The notes below the pieces were generated by a model. It had not been told where the DNA came from and made no database searches. It saw only the letters and a list, made by a program, of their open reading frames with translations. Below are positions 42,639 through 52,426 of a stretch of DNA of 64,000 nucleotides, piece after piece (position 1 is the first letter of the stretch; each line of letters begins with the position of its first letter). The position numbers and the translations under genes were made by a program. This DNA comes from Tessaracoccus sp. OS52 (GTDB lineage: Bacteria > Actinomycetota > Actinomycetes > Propionibacteriales > Propionibacteriaceae), in the NCBI RefSeq assembly GCF_020687685.1, contig NZ_JAJEWM010000005.1, positions 157,487 through 221,486 of the forward strand, given 5' to 3'.

Positions 42639-44029
42639 TGACGGTGCAGAGACAACCCGCGGCCACCGGCGAGGTGGTGGTGCACCGGCAGTGGCGCAAT
42701 GCCGAGTTGCTGCTGATCCTGCTCGGCCAGACGTTCGGGCTCGCCGGCTGGGTCGTCAGCAACCTCACCATCTACGGCGAGCTCCCGGCCAACCTGGGGA
42801 TGGCTGCGGCCCTCTGGTACGCCATGGGACTGGTCGCGCACCTGGTGGTGCGGATCCGGCTGCCCTGGGCGGACCCGGTGATCCTGCCCTGCGTGTTCGC
42901 GCTCAACGGCCTGGGTCTGGCCATGATCGCGCGGATCGACCAGATTCCCGACCCGGTCAGGCACGACGCCGAGCAGCAGCTCATCTGGACGGGTCTGGGC
43001 ATCGGGCTGTTCATCGGCGTGCTCGCCGTGCTGCGCGACCACCGTCGGCTGCAGCGCTACCCGTACCTGCTGTTCATCGCAGGGCTGGTCCTGCTCCTGA
43101 TGCCGCTGCTGCCCGGAATCGGCCGGGCCGCCGGCGGGGCGCGGATCTGGATCAGCGTCGCCGGCTACAGCTTCCAGCCCGCCGAGGTGGCCAAGATCCT
43201 GCTGGCGATCGCCTTCGCGGCCTACTTCTACGACAAGCGCGACGTGCTCGCCCTGGCGGGCAGACGGTTCATGGGTCTCGAACTGCCCCGCGCCCGCGAC
43301 CTCGGACCGATCGCCATCATGTGGATGCTCGCGCTGGTGGTGATGGTGGTCCAGAACGACCTGGGCACCGCGCTGCTGTTCTTCGGGTTGTTCACCGTCA
43401 TGATCTACATCGCCACCGAACGGCCCGCCTGGCCCATCCTTGCCGCGCTGGCCTTCGGTGTGGCCGGCTTCCTCGCCTACGTCGCGACGCCGCACGTCCC
43501 ACGGCGCGTGAACGCCTGGCTCGACCCGTTCAGCAACTACGAGGCCAACCTGCAGGTCATCAGCGCGCAGTTCGGCCTGGCGTGGGGCGGAGTGTTCGGG
43601 CGGGGCTGGGGCAACGGCCGCCCGGGCCTGACCCCACTGCCCAAGAGCGACTTCATCGCGACCAGTCTGGGCGAGGAGATCGGGATCGCCGGGCTGATGG
43701 CCGTCATCCTGCTGTACGGGATCATCTCCGCACGAGGGTTCAAGGCAGCACTCACCTGCCCCGACGGCTTCGGCAAGCTGCTCGCTGGCGGGCTCTCGTT
43801 CGTGTTCGCGCTGCAGGTCTTCGCCATCCTGGGCGGCGTCACCCGGCTGCTGCCGCTGACCGGCCTGACCACACCGTTCATGTCGCAGGGCGGTTCCAGC
43901 CTCGTCGCGAACTGGATCATGGTGGGAATCATGATGGTCATCTCGCACCGCGCCCGCATGCCGCAGGCAGCGACGGCGACCCCGCAGGAACTGCTGGGCG
44001 ACGACGCGACAGCGGTGATCGCGAAATGA
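42638..44029 (+). CDS. rodA: RodA/FtsW family SEDS peptidoglycan glycosyltransferase
   Basis: 463 residues, about ten membrane helices. Landmarks of the SEDS family are WISVAGYSFQPAEVAKILL, the extracellular loop with LDPFSNYEANLQVISAQFGLAWGGVFGRGWGNGRPGLTPLPKSDFI, and GGSSLVANW near the end. It polymerises lipid II and works with the PBP encoded next, with which it overlaps by four bases (ATGA). Confidence 0.94.
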   Translation: MTVQRQPAATGEVVVHRQWRNAELLLILLGQTFGLAGWVVSNLTIYGELPANLGMAAALWYAMGLVAHLVVRIRLPWADPVILPCVFALNGLGLAMIARIDQIPDPVRHDAEQQLIWTGLGIGLFIGVLAVLRDHRRLQRYPYLLFIAGLVLLLMPLLPGIGRAAGGARIWISVAGYSFQPAEVAKILLAIAFAAYFYDKRDVLALAGRRFMGLELPRARDLGPIAIMWMLALVVMVVQNDLGTALLFFGLFTVMIYIATERPAWPILAALAFGVAGFLAYVATPHVPRRVNAWLDPFSNYEANLQVISAQFGLAWGGVFGRGWGNGRPGLTPLPKSDFIATSLGEEIGIAGLMAVILLYGIISARGFKAALTCPDGFGKLLAGGLSFVFALQVFAILGGVTRLLPLTGLTTPFMSQGGSSLVANWIMVGIMMVISHRARMPQAATATPQELLGDDATAVIAK

Positions 44030-45456
44030 ACGGACCCCTGCGCAAGGTCAGCATCTTCGTCGCCCTCATGATGGCCGCCCTCCTGGCGAACCTGACCTAC
44101 ATCTCCGTCGTGGCCAGTGAGGACCTGCAGGCACACCCGCGCAACCGCCGGGTCCGGGACGCCGAGTTCGCCCAGAACCGGGGCGCGATCCTCGTCGGCA
44201 ACCAGCCGATAGCGGTCACCACCCGCTCCGACAGCACCGCCTTCCCCTGGGCGCGCACCTACCCGGAGGGACCGCTGTGGTCCGCGATCACCGGCTGGTA
44301 CTCCTACGACTACGGGCGCAGCAACCTGGAGCAGCAGTACAACGAGGAGATGTCGGGCACGGGGTCGGTCCAGGCCGTGGGTCGGGTCCTGGACGTGCTG
44401 GCCGGGCGCATGCCGCAGGGCGCCAACATCTCCACGACGCTCAACGCCCGGGCCCAGGGAGCCGCAGTGGGTGCCCTGGGCGACCAGCAGGGCGCCGCCG
44501 TCGCCATCAACTACGAGACCGGGGAGATCCTGGCGCTCGCCTCCACGCCCACCTATGACCCCAACCTGCTCTCCACGCTGGACCTCACCGCCGAGCGCGA
44601 TGCCTGGGACGAGTTGCTCAACGCCAGCTCCGAGCCATTGAAGAACCGTGCCGTCCGCGAGGTCTACCCACCGGGGTCCACGTTCAAGCTCGTGACTGCC
44701 GCAGCCGCGCTGGAGGCGGGCCTGACCAAGGACACGGTCCTCGACGCGCCGCGTTCCCTGCCCCTGCCCAACTCGAACTCGACGATGGGCAACTCCACAA
44801 ATTGCGGTGGCACCGAGGTGACCCTGGAGCAGGCGATGAAGACCTCCTGCAACACCGCCTTCGGCACCCTCGGGATGCAGGTGGGCGGCGAGGCGCTGCA
44901 GGACATGGCGCAGGCCTTCGGCTTCAACACGGACCTCGGGCTGGACCTGCCGTCGGCGCAGTCGCGGTTCCCCGACGAGCTGGACGAGGCCCAGACCGCC
45001 CTCAGTTCCATCGGCCAGTTCGACGTCGCCGCCTCCCCCCTGCAGATGCTCATGGTGGCCGCGGCGATCGCCAACGACGGCGTCCTGATGCAGCCCCACA
45101 TCGTCAAGGAGGTCACCTCCCGTGACCTCCGCGTCCTCGAGTCGCAGGGCCCGACCGAACTCGCCAGGCCGATCTCGGCCGAGAGCGCACGCCAGCTGCA
45201 GGAGATGATGGTGGCCACCGTCGCCGACGGCACCGGCCGCCCGGCGCAGGTCTCCGGCCTGACCATCGGCGGCAAGACCGGGACGGCCGAGTCGGATCCC
45301 AGCCGGCCGAACTACGCCTGGTTCGTCGGCTACGCCGAGGACCCGAAGGTGGCCATCGTCGCCTTCGTGCAGAGCACCGACGTGGAGCCCGACGACATCT
45401 CGGGTGGCCGCGTCGCCGCCCCGATCTTCACAGCGATCATGGAGGCACTGCGATGA
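44026..45456 (+). CDS. pbpA: PbpA: class B penicillin-binding protein transpeptidase
   Basis: 476 residues with one N-terminal membrane helix (about 8-28). The transpeptidase motifs are Ser218 in PGSTFK, SCN in MKTSCNTAFG and KTG in GGKTGTAE (Lys417). It cross-links the glycan made by the coupled RodA. A 67-base gap separates it from pknB. Confidence 0.94.
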   Translation: MNGPLRKVSIFVALMMAALLANLTYISVVASEDLQAHPRNRRVRDAEFAQNRGAILVGNQPIAVTTRSDSTAFPWARTYPEGPLWSAITGWYSYDYGRSNLEQQYNEEMSGTGSVQAVGRVLDVLAGRMPQGANISTTLNARAQGAAVGALGDQQGAAVAINYETGEILALASTPTYDPNLLSTLDLTAERDAWDELLNASSEPLKNRAVREVYPPGSTFKLVTAAAALEAGLTKDTVLDAPRSLPLPNSNSTMGNSTNCGGTEVTLEQAMKTSCNTAFGTLGMQVGGEALQDMAQAFGFNTDLGLDLPSAQSRFPDELDEAQTALSSIGQFDVAASPLQMLMVAAAIANDGVLMQPHIVKEVTSRDLRVLESQGPTELARPISAESARQLQEMMVATVADGTGRPAQVSGLTIGGKTGTAESDPSRPNYAWFVGYAEDPKVAIVAFVQSTDVEPDDISGGRVAAPIFTAIMEALR

Positions 45457-45523
45457 AGCCGTTTCCACTATTCACGGGGCCATGGGAAACAATGGACGCT
45501 GAACGGATGAAAGGACTCATGCG

Positions 45524-47779
45524 ATGACAGAGCGAGGTGCGGTGCTCCAGGGGCGCTACGAGCTCGACCAGATCATCGGCCGTGGCGGCATGGCCGAGGT
45601 CTGGCGCGCTCGTGACCGGCGCCTGGTCCGCGACGTCGCCATCAAGCGGCTGCGGGTGGACCTTGCGAGCGACCCCACCTTCCAGGCGAGGTTCCGCCGG
45701 GAGGCGCAGTCCGCTGCCGGTCTGAACCATCCCAACATCGTCGCCGTCTATGACACCGGGGAGGAACTGGACCCCTCCTCCGACGTGTCGGTGCCCTACA
45801 TCGTCATGGAACTCGTCGAGGGCGTCACGCTGCGCGACGTCCTGCGCGACGGCCGCAAGGTGCTGCCTGAGCGTGCCCTTGAATTCACCAAGGGAGTCCT
45901 CGACGCCCTCGCCTACAGCCACCGCGCCGGGATAATCCACCGCGACATCAAGCCCGCCAACGTCATGCTGACGCCGTCTGGGTCCGTCAAGGTGATGGAC
46001 TTCGGCATCGCCCGCGCCGTCGCGGACACGTCGGCGACGATGACGCAGACCGCCGCGGTGATCGGCACCGCGCAGTACCTGTCCCCCGAGCAGGCCCGCG
46101 GTGAGAAGGTGGACAACCGCTCCGACATCTACGCAGTCGGCTGCCTGCTGTATGAACTCCTCGTGTCCGAGCCGCCCTTCAAGGGCGACTCGCCCGTCAG
46201 CGTGGCCTACCAGCACGTCCGTGAGATCCCGGTGCCGCCGAGCCAGCTCGATCCCGAGATCACCCCCGAGATGGACGCGATCGTGCTCAAGGCGCTGGAG
46301 AAGGACACGAGCAATCGCTACCAGGACGCCAGGGAGATGAGCGCCGACGTCTCGCGTGCGCTCGCCGGGGAACCAGTACACGCGCTGCTGCCCGCCGTCG
46401 GGGCCGACCAGCCCACCCAGGTCCTGGCCAACCCGGCCGACTCGCCCACCCACGTCGCCCAGCGTGCCGCCGTGGCCCCCGTGCCGATCACGGCCGCCTC
46501 GCCCGAGGAGATCATCGCGGAAGAGGAGAAGAAGAAGAGCCGCAAGGGCCTGATCGCGCTGGCGGTGCTGGCCGGAGTGGTGCTCGTCGCGATGATCGTC
46601 GCCATCGCCATGATCCTCAACCCGCCCGAGCAGCAGCCGGAGACCGTGGCCGTTCCCAACGTCGTCGGTTGGACGGAGGCCGCCGCCACCGGGGCCATCA
46701 CGGACGCCAGGCTGGAACCGGTGGTGGTCCCGGTTCCGGGCACCGAGCAGGACGCCGGCGAGGTGGTCGAGCAGAATCCAGCGGCACAGACCCAACTGGA
46801 ACTGGGCAGCACGGTCACGATCTCGGTCAGTTCCGGGCCAGAGGTGCTCACCGTCCCGGCGGACCTGGTCGGGATGACGCGCGCCGAGGCCGAGCAGGCG
46901 CTGGAGGCGGCACAGTTCCCGCTGGAGAACGTGACGTTCTCCGACGCCGACCCCAGCAACCCGCAGCAGGAACCGATCGACGCGGAACCGGGAACGGTGA
47001 CCGTGGTGGATCCGGCGCCCGGCGCCGAGGTCGGCCTGGACGACGAGGTCACGATCACACTCGCCACGGGACGCTCGCCGGTGCCTTCCTTGACGGACCG
47101 GACCCTTGAGGTCGCCAAGGAAGAAGCCATGGACGCCGGCTTCACCACCGCCCTTACGGTGGAGGAGGTGGAGACCAACGACGTCCAGCCAGGGCTGGTC
47201 TTCGAGCAGACACCCGCCGCCGGGGAACTGCTGGATCGGACCGGGGCCATCAGCGTGAAGGTTGCGAAGCCGGTCGCGCTGCCGGCGGTGCCCAGACTGA
47301 CCGGGCTCACCGAGGATGCCGCGCGCCAGGCTGCAGCTGACCTGGGCTTCAAGACGGAGAGCAATCCAACCTACGCCAACGTTGACCAGGAGGGCCTGGT
47401 GATCGCGCAGGATCCGCCGGAGGGCCGGCAGGCCGACCCGGCCACGACGGTGATCACCATCGCAGTGGGGATGGTCCCGACCGTCCCGACCCTGACCGGC
47501 CTGACCGAGGCGGAGGCACGCGCGGCCGTCGCCGAGGCGGGGTTCACCTCCGACGTCCAGGTGACCACCGAGGTGACCGACAGTGAGCCAGCTGGGACCG
47601 TGGTGGATCAGACACCGGCCCCGGGAGACCAGCTGAACCCCGACACGCCGATCAGCATCGTCGTGGCCGAGGAACCAGCCGCCACCCAGAGCCCGCCCGA
47701 CGGAAATCCGAGCGGTCCGCCGTCGGGCGAGGGTGGGCCGGGTGCCATCCTCCCGCCGGGCAAGTCCAAGAACGACTGA
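45524..47779 (+). CDS. pknB: PknB: Ser/Thr kinase with five PASTA domains
   Basis: 751 residues. The kinase domain (about 10-275) has GRGGMAEV, Lys41 in VAIK, HRDIKPAN and DFGIA. A juxtamembrane region with EEEKKKSRK leads to one helix (343-365), then five PASTA repeats (about 372-730) that sense muropeptides or lipid II, and a Pro/Gly-rich tail. It phosphorylates FHA proteins and cell-wall enzymes. PknA, normally between pbpA and pknB, is absent here. The stop is three bases from that of convergent trpG. Confidence 0.95.
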   Translation: MTERGAVLQGRYELDQIIGRGGMAEVWRARDRRLVRDVAIKRLRVDLASDPTFQARFRREAQSAAGLNHPNIVAVYDTGEELDPSSDVSVPYIVMELVEGVTLRDVLRDGRKVLPERALEFTKGVLDALAYSHRAGIIHRDIKPANVMLTPSGSVKVMDFGIARAVADTSATMTQTAAVIGTAQYLSPEQARGEKVDNRSDIYAVGCLLYELLVSEPPFKGDSPVSVAYQHVREIPVPPSQLDPEITPEMDAIVLKALEKDTSNRYQDAREMSADVSRALAGEPVHALLPAVGADQPTQVLANPADSPTHVAQRAAVAPVPITAASPEEIIAEEEKKKSRKGLIALAVLAGVVLVAMIVAIAMILNPPEQQPETVAVPNVVGWTEAAATGAITDARLEPVVVPVPGTEQDAGEVVEQNPAAQTQLELGSTVTISVSSGPEVLTVPADLVGMTRAEAEQALEAAQFPLENVTFSDADPSNPQQEPIDAEPGTVTVVDPAPGAEVGLDDEVTITLATGRSPVPSLTDRTLEVAKEEAMDAGFTTALTVEEVETNDVQPGLVFEQTPAAGELLDRTGAISVKVAKPVALPAVPRLTGLTEDAARQAAADLGFKTESNPTYANVDQEGLVIAQDPPEGRQADPATTVITIAVGMVPTVPTLTGLTEAEARAAVAEAGFTSDVQVTTEVTDSEPAGTVVDQTPAPGDQLNPDTPISIVVAEEPAATQSPPDGNPSGPPSGEGGPGAILPPGKSKND

Positions 47780-47782
47780 GGC

Positions 47783-48427
47783 TCAGGCCCGGGACATGTT
47801 CGCCCGCGTGATCGGCGTCAGGTCCCGGGCTCGCTCGGGCGCCCCTTCGTCGCCACAGCTGACCAGCCAGTTCGCGAGCATCTGGTAGCCGCCCTCGGTG
47901 AGGACCGACTCCGGGTGGAACTGCACCGCGGCCATCGGCCACTGCCGGTGCTGGACCGCCATGATCACCCCGGACTCGGTGCGGGCCGTGACCACCAGGT
48001 CGTCGGGGATGGTGTCCTCGACGATCGCGAGCGAGTGGTACCGGGTGGTGCGCAGGGGTGACGGGAGCCCGGCGAAAATGCCCTCGCCGTCATGGAACAC
48101 CTCCGAGACCTTGCCGTGAAGCAGTTCCGGGGCGCGGTCGACGACGGAGCCAAGCGCCACCCCCATCACCTGCAGTCCGAGGCAGACACCGAAGATGGGC
48201 TTTGTCGGCCCGAGTTCGCGGACCACGTCGATGCAGACCCCCGCGCGCTCAGGCGTGCCGGGGCCCGGGGAGAGCAGGACGCCGTCGTAGCCGGCGTGCC
48301 ACTCCGGCTGGCCGAAGCGCGGGTCGTCATTGCGCCAGACGTCGACCTCGGCACCGATCTCACCCAGGTACTGGACCAGGTTGTAGACGAACGAGTCGTA
48401 GTTGTCGACGACGAGGATCTTGGCCAT
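47783..48427 (-). CDS. trpG: Class I glutamine amidotransferase: anthranilate / aminodeoxychorismate synthase component II
   Basis: 214 residues. The catalytic triad is Cys82 in GVCLGLQ, His171 and Glu173 in FHPES. It provides ammonia to a chorismate-using partner for tryptophan or folate synthesis. Which one cannot be told, because TrpE/PabB is not adjacent. It lies next to the DUF881 gene and pknB, the same neighbourhood as in Mycobacterium, where it serves as trpG/pabA. Confidence 0.9.
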   Translation of the reverse strand: MAKILVVDNYDSFVYNLVQYLGEIGAEVDVWRNDDPRFGQPEWHAGYDGVLLSPGPGTPERAGVCIDVVRELGPTKPIFGVCLGLQVMGVALGSVVDRAPELLHGKVSEVFHDGEGIFAGLPSPLRTTRYHSLAIVEDTIPDDLVVTARTESGVIMAVQHRQWPMAAVQFHPESVLTEGGYQMLANWLVSCGDEGAPERARDLTPITRANMSRA

Positions 48428-48454
48428 GGCGCAATTCTTCCACGGCGGCGAGGA

Positions 48455-49192
48455 TCAGCCGATGCGCGCCCGGGAGACGTTCAGGGTGCCGACGAAGGCG
48501 GGGAACTCGGCATTCTCGAAACGCGACTCGCTGTAGCCCAGTCCGTAGGCCTCGACGTACTGGAGGTAGATCTGGACGGGCCTGGACTCGGCGAGCGAGA
48601 CCTCCATGGCATCGGTGGGGCCGATCGCCTCGATGACGTAGGGCGGCGCGTAGGGCACACCGTGCAGCACCACCGAGTTCCCAACGCACTTGATCCCCGT
48701 GGTGGAGATGACCCGCTGCCCCTGGATCGTCATCGCCTCGGCACCGGCAGTCCACAGCGCGTTCACCACCGCCTGGATGTCCTGCTGGTGGACGATGAGG
48801 GAGTCGTCGTCGACCCCTGCGGGGCGGATGTCCAGTGGAGCGTCAGTCAGCACCACGCGGAGCCCGGGGCCTGAGACCGGCACCGTCGAGGCAACCATCC
48901 CTGCGGCGTCCACCCGTGCGGCCAGTTCGGGGTTGCCGCCCTGGGCCTGGCTCAGCTCCTCGACGTCGCCGCGCAGGCCCTCGGCCTCGGCCCTGAGGTC
49001 CTCGTTGCGCTCGGTCTGGGCCGAGACGAGTTCCTGGAGGCTGGCCGTGCGCTCCGAGCGGAGGTCGGTCCCCCGCGCGGCGATCGCGGAGACCGTGATC
49101 ATGAACCCGGCGAGGATGAAGATGCCGACGGTGGTGAGCCTGCCGAAGCCCTCGCGCTCCTTGCGCGGGGCCGCTGCCGGATCGTCGCTCAT
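48455..49192 (-). CDS. DUF881 (YlxW-like) membrane protein
   Basis: 245 residues. One N-terminal membrane helix (about 19-41), a coiled-coil (about 45-85, SLQELVSAQTERNEDLRAEAEGLRGDVEEL), then the DUF881 domain with GPGLRVVLTDAPL, VHQQDIQAVVNALWTAGAEAMTIQGQRV and PPYVIEAIG. Family members sit in cell-division gene clusters; the function is not established. It is 27 bases upstream of trpG in one operon, divergent from crgA by 107 bases. Confidence 0.88.
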   Translation of the reverse strand: MSDDPAAAPRKEREGFGRLTTVGIFILAGFMITVSAIAARGTDLRSERTASLQELVSAQTERNEDLRAEAEGLRGDVEELSQAQGGNPELAARVDAAGMVASTVPVSGPGLRVVLTDAPLDIRPAGVDDDSLIVHQQDIQAVVNALWTAGAEAMTIQGQRVISTTGIKCVGNSVVLHGVPYAPPYVIEAIGPTDAMEVSLAESRPVQIYLQYVEAYGLGYSESRFENAEFPAFVGTLNVSRARIG

Positions 49193-49299
49193 GGCGCAAG
49201 CCTACGTTGCCGTCGCCCGCTCGCCACCTCACCAGGGGGCCGATGGTGCTGTTTGTCCCGACCTCGATTAACCTGTTCCCCGACGCAAGGAGAGTGAAC

Positions 49300-49584
49300 G
49301 TGCCCGAGTCCAAGGTTCGCAGCGACGCAAAGAAGAAGAAGCTCGCCAGGAAGTCCGCCGACGTGGCGGAGCGGCGCGCCGACAAGAGGGACGTCCTGGC
49401 CACCAACCGGAACTGGGTTCCGTGGGTGTTCATCCCGGTCGGGCTGCTCGGAGTCCTCTGGATGGTGGTCTACAACCTCGCCGGCAACTCACTGGGGTTC
49501 ATGCGTGCGCTGGGGGACTGGAACGTGGTGATCGGGCTGGGCCTGATCATCGCCAGCTTCTCGTTCATGACCCTCTGGAAGTGA
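49300..49584 (+). CDS. crgA: CrgA: small cell-division membrane protein
   Basis: 94 residues. A charged N-terminus ([18 protein letters not shown]) is followed by two membrane helices (about 40-60 and 70-90) with the conserved [24 protein letters not shown]. CrgA links FtsZ to FtsQ and the septal PBP. GTG at 49300 is preferred because AGGAG lies seven bases upstream; GTG at 49294 is too close to it. Confidence 0.93.
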   Translation: MPESKVRSDAKKKKLARKSADVAERRADKRDVLATNRNWVPWVFIPVGLLGVLWMVVYNLAGNSLGFMRALGDWNVVIGLGLIIASFSFMTLWK

Positions 49585-50234
49585 GCCTCGCCGGGAGCCC
49601 GCTCGAGGGCCGCAGCTTCGACGCCGTCATCTTCGACCTGGACGGCACCCTGATCAACTCCCACGCCGCCATGCTGCGCGCCTACGGTCGCTGGGCAGAC
49701 GAGTACGGCGTGGACCTCTCCCTGTTGCCCGCCCTCCTCGGCATGCCGAGCGCAGTGACGGCCGAGCGGCTGCTGCCGCCGGAGCTGGTGGCGGCTGGAG
49801 CGGCGCGGATCGACGAACTGGAGACCACCGACACCGACGGCGTGGTTGCCCTGCCGGGTGCCCGGGACGCGCTGGTGCTGCTGGGAGGCCGAGCCGCGAT
49901 CGCGACGTCGTGCACCTCGGCGCTCATGAAGGCCCGGGTGGCCGCCGCCGGTCTGCCCTTCCCCGAGGTGATCGTCACGCGCGACCAGGTGGAGAAGGGC
50001 AAACCTGCGCCGGACAGCTTCCTGCTGGCCGCCGAAAGGCTCGGGGTGGCGCCGGGGCGGGCCCTCGTCGTCGAGGACGCGCCGGCCGGGGTGGCCGCCG
50101 CGCGCGCGGCGGGTTCCGCGGTCCTGGGCGTCCTCAGCACCAAGACCGCCGTAGAACTGCATGCCGACGCCCACGTCGACTCCCTGGCCGACATCGAGTG
50201 GTTCCTCGCCGACGACGGGATCCGGCTGCGCTGA
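49581..50234 (+). CDS. HAD-superfamily sugar phosphatase-like hydrolase
   Basis: 217 residues. HAD motifs: DLDGTL (nucleophile Asp about 18), the TSCT motif II, KGKPAPD (Lys) and VVEDAPAGV (motif IV). The layout is that of subfamily IA beta-phosphoglucomutase/YfbT-like enzymes that act on small sugar phosphates; the substrate is unknown. GTG at 49581 overlaps the crgA stop (GTGA), so it is coupled to a cell-division gene. Confidence 0.85.
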   Translation: MSLAGSPLEGRSFDAVIFDLDGTLINSHAAMLRAYGRWADEYGVDLSLLPALLGMPSAVTAERLLPPELVAAGAARIDELETTDTDGVVALPGARDALVLLGGRAAIATSCTSALMKARVAAAGLPFPEVIVTRDQVEKGKPAPDSFLLAAERLGVAPGRALVVEDAPAGVAAARAAGSAVLGVLSTKTAVELHADAHVDSLADIEWFLADDGIRLR

Positions 50235-50252
50235 GGGGCCTGTCCGGTGGGG

Positions 50253-50329
50253 TGGGATTCCAGGACGCAAACCCGGCGTGTCGTGGACGGGGTTCGTCCA
50301 TGACACGCCGGGTTTGCGTTCCGGTCCCA
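50253..50329. repeat. Large intergenic palindrome, family A copy 2
   Basis: TGGGATT (50253-50259) and TCCCA (50325-50329) enclose a 23-bp stem (50264-50286 with 50298-50320) and an 11-base loop starting ACGGGG. Compared with 27855-27933, four stem positions differ and all keep pairing. It lies between the convergent HAD and P-type ATPase genes and may end both transcripts. Confidence 0.85.
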
Positions 50330-50332
50330 AGG

Positions 50333-52333
50333 TCACACGGGGACCGCGTCGACCGGGGCAGGACGGGACTTGCCGCTACCACTCCCGGCACCCGCGGAAC
50401 GGTCCGGGACCCTGCGCAGCAGACGCATCGCGTTGCCGATGACGATCAGCACCGAGGCTTCGTGCACCAGCATCCCGACAGACATCGTCACGCCCCCCGC
50501 GAACACTCCGGCCAGCAGCGCGACCACGGTCACCAGTGCCACCGCGATGTTCTGCCGCATCACGCCGACGGTGCGCCTGGCCAGGCGGATCGCCTCCGGG
50601 AGCTTCAGCAGGTTGTCGCCCATGAGTGCGATGTCGGCGGTCTCGACGGCGACCGCGGACCCGGCGGCACCCATCGCGACGCCGATGTCAGCCGTCGCCA
50701 GGGCCGGGGCGTCGTTCACGCCGTCACCGACCATCGCCACGGTGTGGCCGTCGGCCTGCAACGCCAGGACCGCCTCCAGCTTGTCCTCGGGCAGCAGGCC
50801 CGCCCGGATCTCGTCGATGCCGGCGGCTCGCCCGATGGCCTCTGCGACCAGGCGGGTGTCACCGGTCAGCATCACCACCTTCTGCACCCCCGCGTCGTGC
50901 AGGCGGCGCACCATCTCCGCGGCGTCCGTGCGGACCTGGTCCGCCACGGCCACCACGCCGATGACTCGGCCGTCGACCGCGACGATCATCGGAGTCCTGC
51001 CGGCCGACGCCAGTTTCTCCGCTACCCGGGAGGCGCCCGCGTCGTCGGTGATGCCGTACTGCTCCAGGAGCGGCGGGTTGCCGACCAGCACGCGGCTGCC
51101 TGCGACGTCGGAGGCGATTCCCTTGCCCGGCACCGGTGTCACTTCGCCCGGCAGCCCTCGGTGGCCGACGCCCTCGTCGCGGGCGGTCTCGAGGATGGGC
51201 CGGGCCAGGGGATGCTCGGAGCCGGCCTCTGCGGCCGCGGCCCAGCGCAGGACCTCCTGCCTGTCCGACGACGGGTCGAGCACGATCACGTCCGTCAGCC
51301 TCGGTGTGCCCTCGGTCAGGGTGCCCGTCTTGTCCAGGGCGACCGCGGACACCTTGGCCGCCGTCTCCAGGTACTCGCCGCCCTTGATGAGGATGCCGCC
51401 GCGGGCCGAGCGGCCGATGCCGGCCACGATCGCCACCGGGATGGAGATGACCAGCGCGCCGGGGCACCCGATGACGAGCAGCGTCAGCGCGAGCACGACG
51501 TCCCCGGTGACCAGGCCTGCGACGAGCGCGAGGAGCATGACGCCCGGGGTGTACCACTTGGAGAACCTGTCGATGAAGGCCTGGGTCTTCGCCTTGGCAT
51601 CCTGCGCCTCCTCGACACGGTGGATGATCCGGGCCAGCGTCGTGTCGGCACCGACGCCGGTAGCGCGCACCTGCAGGAAGCCGCCGCGGGAGACCGTGCC
51701 GGCGTAGACGGCGTCGGAGGCCACCTTCTCCACCGGAATGGACTCGCCGGTGATCGATGCCTCATCGACTGCGCCCGTCCCGGAGACGACCTCGCCGTCG
51801 ACCGGCACCTTGGCGCCGTTCTTCACGAGGACTATCTCGCCGGGGTGGACCTCCGCGGCCCGCACCTCGCGCTGCTCACCGTCGCGCATGACGACCGCGA
51901 CGTCGGGGGCCACGGCGACGAGCTCGGCCAGGGCGGAGCGGGTCTTGTTGAGCGTGGCGGCCTCGAGGGCGTGGCCGATGGCGAACAGGAACGTGACCGC
52001 CGCGGCCTCCCAGAAGTTGCCGATCAGCACCGCGCCGATCGCGGCCACGGCAACCAGGAGGTCGATGCTGACGTGGCGCACCAGCAACGCCCGGACCGCC
52101 TTGACGACGATTCCGTAGCCGGCGACGACGGCTGCGGCCAGCATCAGCGCGTCGGCGATCGTGAAGACCGGTGCGCCGGTGGCGTGCGCCCCGGCGTCGA
52201 TCCACCAACTCGTGGTGAGGACCGGGTTCCAGGCGCCGCCGATGCGCCCTAGGGCCCAGGAGGCGGCGATGAGCAGTCCGGCTCCGGCGGGCACGGCCCA
52301 CTTGCCGTGGACCAAGGATTGGAGTTTGTGCAC
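50333..52333 (-). CDS. Heavy-metal P-type ATPase with a CPG transmembrane motif
   Basis: 666 residues. The phosphorylation motif is DKTGT (Asp334), and TGES, SEHPLARP (HP motif) and GDGVNDAPAL are all present. The membrane metal site reads Cys290-Pro291-Gly292 (IGCPGALVIS) where copper and zinc/cadmium pumps have CPC. There is no N-terminal HMA domain; a separate HMA protein is encoded upstream. The metal is therefore uncertain. The protein ends in a Ser/Gly/Ala-rich tail. GTG start with AAAGGAC upstream. Confidence 0.88.
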   Translation of the reverse strand: MHKLQSLVHGKWAVPAGAGLLIAASWALGRIGGAWNPVLTTSWWIDAGAHATGAPVFTIADALMLAAAVVAGYGIVVKAVRALLVRHVSIDLLVAVAAIGAVLIGNFWEAAAVTFLFAIGHALEAATLNKTRSALAELVAVAPDVAVVMRDGEQREVRAAEVHPGEIVLVKNGAKVPVDGEVVSGTGAVDEASITGESIPVEKVASDAVYAGTVSRGGFLQVRATGVGADTTLARIIHRVEEAQDAKAKTQAFIDRFSKWYTPGVMLLALVAGLVTGDVVLALTLLVIGCPGALVISIPVAIVAGIGRSARGGILIKGGEYLETAAKVSAVALDKTGTLTEGTPRLTDVIVLDPSSDRQEVLRWAAAAEAGSEHPLARPILETARDEGVGHRGLPGEVTPVPGKGIASDVAGSRVLVGNPPLLEQYGITDDAGASRVAEKLASAGRTPMIVAVDGRVIGVVAVADQVRTDAAEMVRRLHDAGVQKVVMLTGDTRLVAEAIGRAAGIDEIRAGLLPEDKLEAVLALQADGHTVAMVGDGVNDAPALATADIGVAMGAAGSAVAVETADIALMGDNLLKLPEAIRLARRTVGVMRQNIAVALVTVVALLAGVFAGGVTMSVGMLVHEASVLIVIGNAMRLLRRVPDRSAGAGSGSGKSRPAPVDAVPV

Positions 52334-52390
52334 TTCGTTCGTCCTTTCGAAGAAGTAGAGGGTTCTGGGTGGCGCCGCCGACCGGGCGCA

Positions 52391-52415
52391 CCCGGCCGCC
52401 CGTGGGACGGCCGGG
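52391..52415 (-). terminator. Intra-operon hairpin between the HMA and ATPase genes
   Basis: CCCGGCCG pairs perfectly with CGGCCGGG over a nine-base loop, 11 bases after the HMA gene stop. No T tract. It may limit read-through into the ATPase so that the soluble metal binder is in excess. Confidence 0.55.
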
Positions 52416-52426
52416 CGCGACGGGGG

